A stretch of 9,577 nucleotides of DNA from JAWXUE01 sp044432865 (GCA_044432865.1 JAWXUF010000042.1:1-9577); one strand, 5' to 3'. Shown: positions 1 through 7,066, numbered from the stretch's first letter. Notes: a model not told the origin generated them from the sequence alone. Numbers and translations are program-made.

Positions 1-120
1 ATGGAGAAAGTTCAAATTTTCAAATCATATAACAAAGCAAGAACATAAAGACTATTCAAACTATTAATTTTGTCACTAATGTTTGAATGATTTTTAAGAC
101 ATTTTCATTTTACATTGACA
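1..120 (+). mobile_element. possible end of an insertion sequence (weakly supported)
   Basis: This stretch lies beyond the terminator of the minus-strand operon and has no minus-strand gene. On the plus strand two short frames run in from the window edge: one stops at 46-48, the other stays open for 21 codons and stops at 65-67. Either could be the tail of a plus-strand gene. The sequence then ends in an AT-rich block whose last bases are TTTTACATTGACA (108-120). Read on the minus strand this begins TGTCAATGTAAAATGA, a form that reminds me of IS21-type ends (TG...CA, with repeated AAATGA-like motifs inside). Neither frame gives a recognisable transposase or IstB tail, and the other end of any element is outside the window, so this stays a suggestion. 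Confidence 0.2.
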
Positions 121-147
121 GAATTTTTTGCGATTAAAAAAGAAAAA

Positions 148-178
148 GATATACGGAATTCATTAAACTCCGTATATC
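148..178 (-). terminator. intrinsic terminator of the abcF-yitT-peptidase-nudix operon
   Basis: A perfect 10-base-pair stem (GATATACGGA at 148-157 with TCCGTATATC at 169-178) encloses an 11-base loop. On the minus strand it is followed at once by TTTTTCTTTTTT (136-147), a good U-tract. On the plus strand the 3' side reads TCTTTTAATTT, so weak termination of any plus-strand transcript is also possible. The first arm is still coding for the Nudix gene, whose TAA stop (163-165) sits in the loop. Confidence 0.88.
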
Positions 179-678
179 TCTTTTAATTTATTTAATATTC
201 TAATTTCTCTTTCTACTACACTTGTATTTTTGTTTTCACCAATAAGTTTATTTAACGTTTTTGTATTTAAATTAATTGCATCATCAAAACTCATCCATAC
301 AGATGAATATCCTAATTTTATTTCATAATCTAACAAACTCGTTTCAACGAACTCTTTACAAGTGCAAATGTAATAATAGGAGGTAAAAACATTTGCATCC
401 ATATTTTTTTGAAATCTTTTTTCTGTAATTTTAAAGAATGGTTTGAAATCATCTATAACAGCCCCAACTTCTTCAAGACATTCTCTATGTAAAGCGTCTG
501 TTAGAGATTCACCCGGATCAACTCCACCACCAGGCATAGTAACATCGTCATAGAAAGTACTATGAATCAATAAAATTTCATTCTTTTCATTCAAAATAAT
601 ACCTCTTGAAGAAATACGTTCTATTTCAACTTTAGGTACAAATCCTTTTTGTATAATTATTTCACCTAAATGTTCCAT
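163..678 (-). CDS. Nudix hydrolase
   Basis: A Nudix-superfamily hydrolase, which cleaves nucleoside diphosphates linked to another group X; the substrate cannot be read from the sequence. The protein has 171 residues from the chosen ATG. The Nudix box is complete at residues 51-73 (G-x5-E-x7-R-E-C-L-E-E-V-G-A), with the metal-binding REx2EE glutamates present and Cys in the usual aliphatic position. The strand before it (GIILNEKNEILLIH) is the normal Nudix-fold lead-in. It is a single domain with no signal peptide or membrane segment, so cytosolic. The ATG at 678 overlaps the peptidase stop by one base (TAATG), with GGAGAG 11 bases upstream. A GTG at 690 in the same frame would add four residues but leaves no room for a ribosome binding site. 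This is the last gene of the operon, and its final codons form part of the terminator stem. Translational coupling to the peptidase is likely. Confidence 0.9.
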   Translation of the reverse strand: MEHLGEIIIQKGFVPKVEIERISSRGIILNEKNEILLIHSTFYDDVTMPGGGVDPGESLTDALHRECLEEVGAVIDDFKPFFKITEKRFQKNMDANVFTSYYYICTCKEFVETSLLDYEIKLGYSSVWMSFDDAINLNTKTLNKLIGENKNTSVVEREIRILNKLKEIYGV

Positions 679-1907
679 TAAATAGCCCACTCTCCGTTTT
701 TAAAGATTTGTTTTACCTCACCTGAATATGTAGTTGCTACAACACTCATATCAGATGTACCAATCATAAAGTCAACGTGAATCATCGATTCATTTAAACC
801 TACTGCTTTAATTTCTTCTGCAGTCATATTCTCGTTACCATTAATAGTAAAACTAAATGCATTACCTATTGCTAAGTGACAAACAGCATTTTCATCATAT
901 AATGTATTATAAAATAATAGGTTAGTTTGATTAATAGGAGAAGAGAATGGCACTAATGCAACTTCACCTAATCTTGATGCACCTTCATCAGTATTTATTA
1001 ATTCTTCTAATATTTTTTTATGTTTATCATCTTTTGCTAAAACTTCAACAATCTTACCATTTTTAAACTTAAATCCGAAATTATCAACTAAACTACCTCT
1101 TACTGATAATGGTTTAGATGAATAAACAATTCCATTCGCTGAATTTTTATCAGGAGATGTAAATGTTTCTTCTGTAGGTACATTAGGATAAAAGTATACA
1201 CCTTTAGGAGTATATAGTCCTCCACCAGCAAATCCAGTATTTTCTAATAGATCTATTTTTATATCAGTTCCAATCGAATTTGTAAAATGTAAAGTTTTAA
1301 TCTTTAGATCATTTAACATTTTTCTATTCTTTAAAATATTATCATTATGTTCCTTCCAATTCTCAATTGGATTACCATCTAATCTTGAACACATAGAAAT
1401 TGCTTTCCATAATTCTTTAACCGCCTGTTTCCCAGATAATGTTGGGAAAATCTTTTTAGCCCACACTTCATTAGGATACATACCTATAGTACTTTGATGT
1501 TTCCATGCCATCGATTGTCTTATCTCTTTAAATGCAGCAGCATGCGCTTTCATAACAGCACCTACTTTTGTCATATCAATACCATTCATAGCATCTGGAT
1601 TAGGACTACCTATATTAATTACTGCAGGTAATATAGTAGCTTGTTTTTTCATCTTATCAATATCATAGTCTTGCACTTCACACAATGAATCGACTTTTTG
1701 ATATTTGTAATTCATTTTATTAATATTACTATCATTCCAATTAACAGTAACTTTTTTAGCACCTTTTTTATATGCAGCTTCTACAACATATTCAGCAAAT
1801 AAGAAAGCTTCAACAGGAGCATTAACAATAACTTCTTGTTTCTTTTGGACATTTGCACCAATTTCAACTAATACTTTAGCATATTTTTTTAACTCACTTT
1901 TTTTCAT
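678..1907 (-). CDS. M29 family aminopeptidase (AmpS/PepS/AmpT-like)
   Basis: A cytosolic metallo-aminopeptidase of MEROPS family M29, which removes N-terminal residues from peptides using two metal ions. The length, 409 residues, is normal for the family. The C-terminal catalytic half carries the family motifs: PNVPTEE (241-247), DEGASRLGE (307-315), DENAVCHLAIG (338-348) and HVDFMIG (377-383). Likely metal ligands are Glu246 or Glu247, Glu315, His344, His377 and Asp379. At the position where I expect the conserved Tyr seven residues after the histidine (Tyr352 in Thermus AmpT), this protein has Phe351. The N-terminal half (1-200) is the usual less conserved substrate-channel domain. The ATG at 1907 overlaps the end of the yitT-like gene by 14 bases. 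The ribosome binding site is weak (AGGA 12 bases away, or GAAAG 3 bases away), so translation probably depends on coupling. No signal peptide is seen. Confidence 0.93.
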   Translation of the reverse strand: MKKSELKKYAKVLVEIGANVQKKQEVIVNAPVEAFLFAEYVVEAAYKKGAKKVTVNWNDSNINKMNYKYQKVDSLCEVQDYDIDKMKKQATILPAVINIGSPNPDAMNGIDMTKVGAVMKAHAAAFKEIRQSMAWKHQSTIGMYPNEVWAKKIFPTLSGKQAVKELWKAISMCSRLDGNPIENWKEHNDNILKNRKMLNDLKIKTLHFTNSIGTDIKIDLLENTGFAGGGLYTPKGVYFYPNVPTEETFTSPDKNSANGIVYSSKPLSVRGSLVDNFGFKFKNGKIVEVLAKDDKHKKILEELINTDEGASRLGEVALVPFSSPINQTNLLFYNTLYDENAVCHLAIGNAFSFTINGNENMTAEEIKAVGLNESMIHVDFMIGTSDMSVVATTYSGEVKQIFKNGEWAI

Positions 1908-2847
1908 TAGCTTTCTTTATCCTTTTCTCTAGTTTAGCATTTAATCTTGCTTCTGATTCTAAACTAAAACCATATCCACGCACTTCAGATGTTTTCATAA
2001 CTAAAGTAAATGCATGCGGATCTAATTTATCAATTGTAGCTCTTAATTCAAAATATTCTTTAGAAGATAATACACATAATAAAACAGGTTTATCTTCGTT
2101 ATTAAATCCACCAGTACCATTCAACTTTGTAACTCCACGAACTAAATCTTTAATAATAATATTTTTTATTTCTTCATGTTTTTCACTAATAATATATACT
2201 GCACGTTTATTAAATCCACCAAATACAAATGTATCTAATATCACTCCAGTTAAAATAACATATAAAATCGTTTGTAATGTTAGGGTTAAATCCCCCCACA
2301 ATACTAAACTTGAAACAATAAGTGTACCTTCAATTGCATACATTGTTTTTGAATAAGGGATATGGAAATATTTAAACATAATCGATTGAACAATATCTCC
2401 TCCACCTGTTGTACCACCATTTTTCATCGCAATACCAATACCTAAAGCCATAAACAGAGCACCAAAAATTACTACAATATACATATCATTAGAAAAATCA
2501 ATGAAATCTTCCGGTAATATATCAAGTAACATTTTTAACACCGTAATATATAAAGGATATACCATTGCACCACATGCTGTTTTTAAAAAATATTCTTTCC
2601 CCATCAAGAATAATGCAGTAAGTAATAAAATACCATTACAAATCCAAATAAATGCTGATGTAGATAAAAAATCAGGTAAATAATCTTGAACTAAAATAGC
2701 GACACCACTTAATCCACCACCAGTAATATAATTTGGTTCTAAAAAGAATACATATGATATCGCAGCAAAAAATACACCAACGTTTATCCAAAATATAGAA
2801 ATTAAATTTTTCTTGTTAAACACTTTTTTAAAAACACTTTCTTCCAT
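1894..2847 (-). CDS. YitT family membrane protein (DUF161/DUF2179)
   Basis: An integral membrane protein of the YitT family; the transported substrate, if any, is not established for the family. It has 317 residues from the chosen ATG. The N-terminal part holds about five or six hydrophobic segments (roughly 16-36, 47-55, 64-82, 88-110, 122-141 and 167-208). It has the family's glycine motifs GGGLSG (43-48) and NGGTTGGGD (143-151). The C-terminal soluble DUF2179-type domain spans about 215-295 and ends in a charged, Lys-rich tail. The ATG at 2847 is preferred because AAAGG lies 9 bases upstream. The in-frame TTG at 2856 touches that site and cannot use it. Only one base separates the ABC-F stop (TAG) from this ATG, and the ribosome binding site lies within the last ABC-F codons, so the two are translationally coupled. 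TGA is the stop. Confidence 0.92.
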   Translation of the reverse strand: MEESVFKKVFNKKNLISIFWINVGVFFAAISYVFFLEPNYITGGGLSGVAILVQDYLPDFLSTSAFIWICNGILLLTALFLMGKEYFLKTACGAMVYPLYITVLKMLLDILPEDFIDFSNDMYIVVIFGALFMALGIGIAMKNGGTTGGGDIVQSIMFKYFHIPYSKTMYAIEGTLIVSSLVLWGDLTLTLQTILYVILTGVILDTFVFGGFNKRAVYIISEKHEEIKNIIIKDLVRGVTKLNGTGGFNNEDKPVLLCVLSSKEYFELRATIDKLDPHAFTLVMKTSEVRGYGFSLESEARLNAKLEKRIKKANEKK

Positions 2848-2848
2848 A

Positions 2849-4402
2849 CTAAACAACCTTTAAAGTAAATTCACACGCATCAATAATTCTAACATCCAAT
2901 CCTTGATAGAATTCAGGTTCATGCGTTACTAATATTACAGTCCCTTTATATTTTTCTAACGCTTCTTTTAATGATTCTTTTGCTAGTTGATCTAAGTGAT
3001 TTGTTGGCTCATCTAGAATTAAGCAATTTGTTTCTTCAATCATTAATTTACATATTCTTACTTTTGCATTCTCTCCACCTGATAATGCAATCATTAGTGT
3101 TTCAATGTGATCAGTTGTTAACCCAGCAGAAGCTAAAGCTCCTCTTACTTCTGAATTACTCATAGCTGGGAATGCATCCCAAACTTCTTCTAAAGCAGTT
3201 TTTCTTAAATCTTTTGCTTCTTGTTCAAAATAACCTATATCAACACTACCACTTTTATTTACAGTACCACTAATTGGTTTAATTAATCCAATTAAAGATT
3301 TTAATAAAGTTGATTTACCAATACCATTAACACCTTTAATAACAACTTTTTGTCCACGTTCTATTTCTAAATTAATTGGTTTTGATAATGCTTCATCATA
3401 TCCAATTACTAAATCTTTTGCTTCAAATAATACTTTACTTGGAGTTTTTGAAAAATTAAAATTGAAATTTGGTTTTACTTTTACTTTTACTTTTTCAATA
3501 ATATCCATTTTATCTAATTTCTTTTGTCTAGAGTTAGCCATGTTTCTTGTAGCAACACGAGCTTTATTTCTAGCAATAAAATCTTCTAATTCTTTAATCT
3601 CACGTTGTTGTGCTTCATACTTTGAATTTTGTTGTGCTTTTTTCACTTCATAAGCTTGCATGAACTGATCATAAGATCCACTATATCTTGACATATCTCC
3701 TGCTTCTAAGTGATATATAACATTAACAACACTACTTAAGAAAGGAATATCATGAGAAATTAATACGAATGCATTTTCAAAATTCAATAAATAGTTTTTT
3801 AACCAATTAATATGATTTTCATCTAAGAAGTTTGTTGGTTCATCTAAAATAAGAATTTGAGGATTTTGTAATAATAGTTTAGTTAATAAAACTTTACTTC
3901 TTTGTCCACCAGATAACATTGATACATCTTTATCTAATCCAATTTCTAATAATCCAAGACCACTAGCAACTTCACTTATTTTATTATCTAATAAATAAAA
4001 TCCACTTGATTCTAACATTGATTGCATTTCACCAATTTCATCTAATAAAGAATTCATTTCATCTTCGCTAGCTTCAGCCATCTTTTCATAACAAGCAATA
4101 ATTTCTTGTTCCATTTCAAACATATCACTAAATGCATCTCTTAGAGCATCCATAATAGTTAATCCATTTTGTAAAGATGTATATTGATCTAAATAACCAA
4201 TTTTTAGTCTTCTAGCTCTCTCAATTTTTCCTTCATCAGGTGTTATATTTCCAAGAAGAATATTAATAAACGTTGATTTCCCTTCACCATTAGCTCCGAT
4301 TAAACCAATATGTTCTCCTTTTAATAATCTGAAATTTGCATCTTTTAATATTTGTCTATCACCAAATCCGTGATTTACATTAACAGCACTTAATAAACTC
4401 AT
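2849..4402 (-). CDS. ABC-F family ATPase (YkpA/YbiT-like)
   Basis: A cytosolic twin-ATPase of the ABC-F group. These proteins act on the ribosome rather than as transporters. It has 517 residues and no membrane segment. The first ATPase domain has Walker A GANGEGKST (36-44), signature LSGGQ (163-167), Walker B with Asp187/Glu188 and switch His217. A charged helical linker spans about 245-305. The second domain has Walker A GVNGIGKST (357-365), signature LSGGE (440-444), Asp464/Glu465 and His494. The linker sequence (DFIARNKAR...NSRQKKLDKMD) and the LSGGENAKVR signature resemble the YkpA/YbiT branch more than the antibiotic-resistance branches, so a housekeeping translation role is more likely than drug resistance. 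The ATG at 4402 has AGAGGTG 6 bases upstream; the GTG at 4411 lies inside that site. A VKVKVK hexamer-repeat tract sits after the linker. First gene of a four-gene run. Confidence 0.94.
   Translation of the reverse strand: MSLLSAVNVNHGFGDRQILKDANFRLLKGEHIGLIGANGEGKSTFINILLGNITPDEGKIERARRLKIGYLDQYTSLQNGLTIMDALRDAFSDMFEMEQEIIACYEKMAEASEDEMNSLLDEIGEMQSMLESSGFYLLDNKISEVASGLGLLEIGLDKDVSMLSGGQRSKVLLTKLLLQNPQILILDEPTNFLDENHINWLKNYLLNFENAFVLISHDIPFLSSVVNVIYHLEAGDMSRYSGSYDQFMQAYEVKKAQQNSKYEAQQREIKELEDFIARNKARVATRNMANSRQKKLDKMDIIEKVKVKVKPNFNFNFSKTPSKVLFEAKDLVIGYDEALSKPINLEIERGQKVVIKGVNGIGKSTLLKSLIGLIKPISGTVNKSGSVDIGYFEQEAKDLRKTALEEVWDAFPAMSNSEVRGALASAGLTTDHIETLMIALSGGENAKVRICKLMIEETNCLILDEPTNHLDQLAKESLKEALEKYKGTVILVTHEPEFYQGLDVRIIDACEFTLKVV
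3473..3490 (+). repeat. three tandem copies of TTTTAC inside the ABC-F gene
   Basis: TTTTAC is repeated three times without change (GTAAAA on the coding strand). It encodes the alternating Val-Lys stretch at residues 305-310 of the ABC-F protein, between the linker helices and the second ATPase domain. The unit is two codons long, so gain or loss of a copy would keep the frame. Confidence 0.85.
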
Positions 4403-4422
4403 AAACGTCACCTCTACTAAAT

Positions 4423-4428
4423 ATTATA
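4423..4428 (-). promoter_or_regulatory. possible -10 box for the ABC-F operon
   Basis: The minus strand reads TATAAT here, 20 bases upstream of the ABC-F ATG, in the 55-base gap after the zinc-ribbon gene. No good -35 hexamer is present at 16-18 bases (the sequence is TTTAA-like), and the gap is AT-rich, so chance matches are easy. No terminator is visible between the two genes. The four-gene run may therefore also be reached by read-through from the acyltransferase promoter. Confidence 0.4.
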
Positions 4429-4457
4429 TATTATTTATTTATAAATTAAAGACTAAT

Positions 4458-5111
4458 CTATAAATGTAATCTCTTTTTTAACTCATTTTTTGTTTCTTTT
4501 TTAACTATACATACTAACATTGATATTAATCCTATTAATAAACTAACAAATGATAAAATACTATTTGTAATAATTGTTGTTGAAAAATATAAAATCATAG
4601 GAATAAAACATAACACTATATGAAATACAATGTTACCAAAGTAATCTTGATATTTTTCTTTTCTTCCAAGAAAAAACAATGCTATTAACAACACTGAAGA
4701 AGATATTGGAAGTACATATTCTAAAGATATATTATTCTCTAAAATAAAAGCATCCATTAAAAATGCTAAACACAGAAAAACAATATGTATACTAAATATT
4801 TTATTTGATAAATTGTTTTTGTTAAACATCAAATGTTTTTTTAATACTAAGATAATAATTATCATATATATCGAAAAGAAACTACTAAAACTACTGTATA
4901 AGGATATATTCAATATAATTGAACAAAGACATAAAAACAATGCAGCAAAATTTATCAAACTTTCTTTTAAATCAAGATTGCTTCTTTTAGGAAAACTCTC
5001 ATAACCTTGAACATTAGCTACTTTAGATTTATCCATACTTTCTTTATCACATAAAGGACATGTAATATCTTCACTATTTAAATAAACGTTGCAATTACGA
5101 CAAAATTTCAT
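4458..5111 (-). CDS. zinc-ribbon membrane protein (DUF6320-like)
   Basis: A 217-residue protein with an N-terminal zinc ribbon, Cys4-x2-Cys7 and Cys18-x2-Cys21 (CRNC...CPLC), then a short linker and about six hydrophobic helices (roughly 51-72, 76-90, 105-124, 131-148, 158-177, 183-203) and a basic tail. The metal-binding head and the tail are probably cytosolic. From memory this layout, and its place directly behind an acetyltransferase-like gene, match proteins carried as DUF6320; I could not check this. Function unknown. The ATG follows directly on the TAA of the acyltransferase gene. Its ribosome binding site AGGAGGA (5118-5124, 6 bases from ATG) lies in the last codons of that gene, so the two are made together. 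The start is secure. It could be a membrane anchor or partner for the acyltransferase (inference). Confidence 0.8.
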   Translation of the reverse strand: MKFCRNCNVYLNSEDITCPLCDKESMDKSKVANVQGYESFPKRSNLDLKESLINFAALFLCLCSIILNISLYSSFSSFFSIYMIIIILVLKKHLMFNKNNLSNKIFSIHIVFLCLAFLMDAFILENNISLEYVLPISSSVLLIALFFLGRKEKYQDYFGNIVFHIVLCFIPMILYFSTTIITNSILSFVSLLIGLISMLVCIVKKETKNELKKRLHL

Positions 5112-6377
5112 TTACTGTCCTCCTAAATCATTTGTATTTATAATAACTTCATTTTCTTCAGATAATAATTTAAAAAAGTTTTTTATTAATTCTTTATCTT
5201 TTATTTTTTTAGATAATGTTAATACTAATTTATTATTATATGAAACACCAGAAAAAGTTATCGGAAGTGACTCTGAAGGCGAAATACCAAACTCAAATCT
5301 ATCAACAAATTGTTTCATAACTTCAGGAGTATTAACTACACCTATATTTGAAAATACAATTGATGTCGTACCTTTTCCAATAATTTTATAACCGAGATTC
5401 ATTACAAAATTTTTCACACTTAATGGTATACTTCTTATAACTAAACTTTTCTCTACAGGAACATTACCTCTAATTACACTTCTTAAGTATTTCTCATTAA
5501 GTTCAACTCTTAAAGTATTCTTTATACAATTGATTGTATTTTTAAGTGTAACTTCTTCATTTATATTTAGAGTACTTCTTATATATAACATAAAGTTTTT
5601 TAATGTTTTTGAATCAATTATCTTTCTTGTGTTAACAGGAATAAATAAAACAAAAGGTAAATTTTTAGGATTATTATTTTTGTATGTTAAATATATTGAG
5701 TACAACATACATCCACCAATATACTCAGTAATAGTAGCATCATATAACTTAGCATTCTCTTTTACTTGATTAACATTTAATAATCCATGGATAATACCAA
5801 TATTATCAAACTTTGAGAAATCACCACTTATAACAAATGTTCTAGGAACTTTATTAGGTTTTTCATCTAAAGGATTAAAATTTTTAACAAAACTATCCTC
5901 CCCTTCTTCTTCATTAACAGGAATATCGTTAGTTAAAATTGTATTATTATTTTCAATATTAACATCCTTCAATTTTAAATAATTAAAACAAATAGCTTTT
6001 AAAAACTCCATCCCACCATTTGCGTCTGTTAAGGCGTGCCAAATTTCTAAACAAACTCTTTTACCATTATAAAACACATTAAATAAATAACTATTGTCAT
6101 CATTTATATTTACTGATTGATAACCAAATGGAGATTCTTTTTTAATATAAAACTTACTATAATTTCTTTCTAAATAGTACCAAAAGATTCCTCTTTTTAG
6201 TTGTACATTAAATGGATGAAATCTCTCTAATGCAATATCAACAGCTTTTTGTAAAATTTCTTTATCAACTTCTTCATAAAAAATAGCTGATAAACGAAAA
6301 GTCGTTGGGGCTTTTCGTGAATATGTTGCTGGAAATAATTTCGCTGCATTATCTAATTTATACCAATTTTTTTCCAT
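5112..6377 (-). CDS. HxxxD acyltransferase, alcohol acetyltransferase/condensation-domain type
   Basis: A 421-residue soluble enzyme of the CoA-dependent acyltransferase/condensation-domain superfamily, closest by eye to the alcohol acetyltransferase family (AATase-like). The catalytic motif is His114-Ala-Leu-Thr-Asp118 followed by ANGG, in the context EIWHALTDANGG typical of the group. The N-terminus (WYKLDNAAKLFPATYSR) is also characteristic of this bacterial subgroup. The C-terminal half contains VFSNIG (341-346), the expected strand-turn near the acceptor tunnel. No signal peptide or membrane helix is seen. The acceptor and acyl donor are unknown; a lipid, alcohol or secondary-metabolite acceptor is possible. 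The ATG at 6377 has a consensus GGAGGTG 6 bases upstream and a good extended -10 promoter. It is the first gene of a pair with the downstream zinc-ribbon membrane protein. Confidence 0.82.
   Translation of the reverse strand: MEKNWYKLDNAAKLFPATYSRKAPTTFRLSAIFYEEVDKEILQKAVDIALERFHPFNVQLKRGIFWYYLERNYSKFYIKKESPFGYQSVNINDDNSYLFNVFYNGKRVCLEIWHALTDANGGMEFLKAICFNYLKLKDVNIENNNTILTNDIPVNEEEGEDSFVKNFNPLDEKPNKVPRTFVISGDFSKFDNIGIIHGLLNVNQVKENAKLYDATITEYIGGCMLYSIYLTYKNNNPKNLPFVLFIPVNTRKIIDSKTLKNFMLYIRSTLNINEEVTLKNTINCIKNTLRVELNEKYLRSVIRGNVPVEKSLVIRSIPLSVKNFVMNLGYKIIGKGTTSIVFSNIGVVNTPEVMKQFVDRFEFGISPSESLPITFSGVSYNNKLVLTLSKKIKDKELIKNFFKLLSEENEVIINTNDLGGQ
5118..5124 (-). promoter_or_regulatory. ribosome binding site of the zinc-ribbon gene, inside the acyltransferase gene
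   Basis: AGGAGGA on the minus strand, 6 bases before the ATG at 5111. It overlaps the codons for Leu-Gly-Gly at the acyltransferase C-terminus, whose TAA touches the ATG. This geometry favours re-initiation by ribosomes that finish the first gene. Confidence 0.85.
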
Positions 6378-6399
6378 TTAATTCACCTCCATTCTTCAA

Positions 6400-6408
6400 A
6401 TTATAACA
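6400..6408 (-). promoter_or_regulatory. extended -10 promoter of the acyltransferase operon
   Basis: The minus strand reads TGTTATAAT: a perfect TATAAT (6400-6405) with the TG one base upstream that marks an extended -10 element. A start of transcription near 6393 would leave a leader of about 15 bases before the ATG at 6377, enough for the GGAGGTG site (6384-6390). The -35 region (about 6423-6428) is poor and lies within the preceding terminator stem. Confidence 0.7.
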
Positions 6409-6421
6409 CTAAAAACTAAAA

Positions 6422-6449
6422 AATACTATGTGTTTTTACACATAGTATT
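6422..6449 (-). terminator. intrinsic terminator of the topB / YjdF-like unit
   Basis: A perfect 12-base-pair stem (6422-6433 with 6438-6449) closes on a 4-base loop. On the minus strand it is followed by TTTTTTAGTTTTT. It lies 15 bases past the stop of the YjdF-like membrane protein gene. Its downstream arm and U-tract overlap the -35 and spacer region of the next promoter. Confidence 0.88.
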
Positions 6450-6464
6450 AAAGGACTATTTTTA

Positions 6465-7025
6465 TTATTTGTCACACAATTTTTCTACTACATTTGAATC
6501 ATTAAATTTATTATCTACAAAATATATTCCAACAACTATAACTGTACCTAAAGCATGCACTGTAATATCATTCATTGTATCGTATAATCCTTCTTCTACT
6601 CTTTGTGTATTCATTCCAAAAAATGTATCAGACCCATATTCGTATAACTCCCATAACGATGCACATCCCATCGAAATTAATACTACTAGTACATATTTCA
6701 TTTTATTTGTAATTTCCATATTATACAAATAATAAATACTTCCAAAAGCAAATATCCCACCAGCGATTATATGAAGAAACAAATCATACCAAGGATAAAT
6801 ATCATAGTATCTTAATTCAGAACCTAAACCTAATGCTAAAAATATAAATATTATTGATATCACCTCAAATGGTAAAGGAAATGATATTTTAATAATTTTA
6901 TTTATATAGAAAACAAAAGGCCATAATCCAAATAATAGAAAATAGATTTTACTTCCTTTAAAAAAGATTGAATATAAAGCAAAAAAAATAAATACTAAAC
7001 TAAATATAATTCTTCTTTTTAACAT
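6465..7025 (-). CDS. YjdF-like (DUF2238-type) membrane protein
   Basis: A 186-residue integral membrane protein with about six hydrophobic segments (roughly 5-22, 26-42, 53-70, 83-101, 109-125, 151-170). Polar motifs within the membrane part match the pattern I know from YjdF/DUF2238 proteins: WYDLFLH (79-85) then a glycine-rich helix, SLWELYEY (123-130), and DTMNDITVHALG (149-160). The conserved Asp, His, Glu and Asp residues suggest a membrane-embedded polar or metal-binding site, but the biochemical role of the family is not established. The ATG at 7025 has GGAGG 5 bases upstream. The gene follows topB by 41 bases without a terminator and may be co-transcribed with it. A TATAAT at 7045-7050 could give it a promoter of its own. 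TAATAA ends the gene just before the terminator. Confidence 0.78.
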   Translation of the reverse strand: MLKRRIIFSLVFIFFALYSIFFKGSKIYFLLFGLWPFVFYINKIIKISFPLPFEVISIIFIFLALGLGSELRYYDIYPWYDLFLHIIAGGIFAFGSIYYLYNMEITNKMKYVLVVLISMGCASLWELYEYGSDTFFGMNTQRVEEGLYDTMNDITVHALGTVIVVGIYFVDNKFNDSNVVEKLCDK

Positions 7026-7044
7026 GATATCCTCCGTAAGTTAA

Positions 7045-7050
7045 ATTATA
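7045..7050 (-). promoter_or_regulatory. possible -10 box for the YjdF-like gene
   Basis: TATAAT on the minus strand in the 41-base gap between topB and the membrane protein gene, 10 bases before its GGAGG site. No -35 match is seen at the proper distance and the surroundings are AT-rich, so this is only a candidate. Confidence 0.35.
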
Positions 7051-7066
7051 TTTATAGTATTTATTT

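Noticed and set aside
1894..1896. Use of TGA as tryptophan (Mycoplasma-type code)
   Set aside because: TGG encodes Trp at the positions checked, and reading through this TGA would add only a few residues over the peptidase start, so the standard bacterial code fits.
2501..2683. Plus-strand open frame opposite the yitT-like gene
   Set aside because: It lies wholly within a well-supported minus-strand gene, has low-complexity content and no ribosome binding site; the same holds for the plus-strand frames near 2971-3165, 3462-3653, 4813-5004, 5089-5391, 5530-5769 and 6430-6732.
4403..4411. GTG start at 4411 for the ABC-F gene, and likewise TTG at 2856 (yitT-like) and GTG at 690 (Nudix)
   Set aside because: Each of these codons lies inside or against the ribosome binding site that serves the internal ATG, so none could use it.
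4403..4457. Antibiotic-responsive leader or attenuator before the ABC-F gene
   Set aside because: The gap is only 55 bases, with no leader peptide and no alternative hairpins; the protein itself looks like the housekeeping YkpA/YbiT branch.
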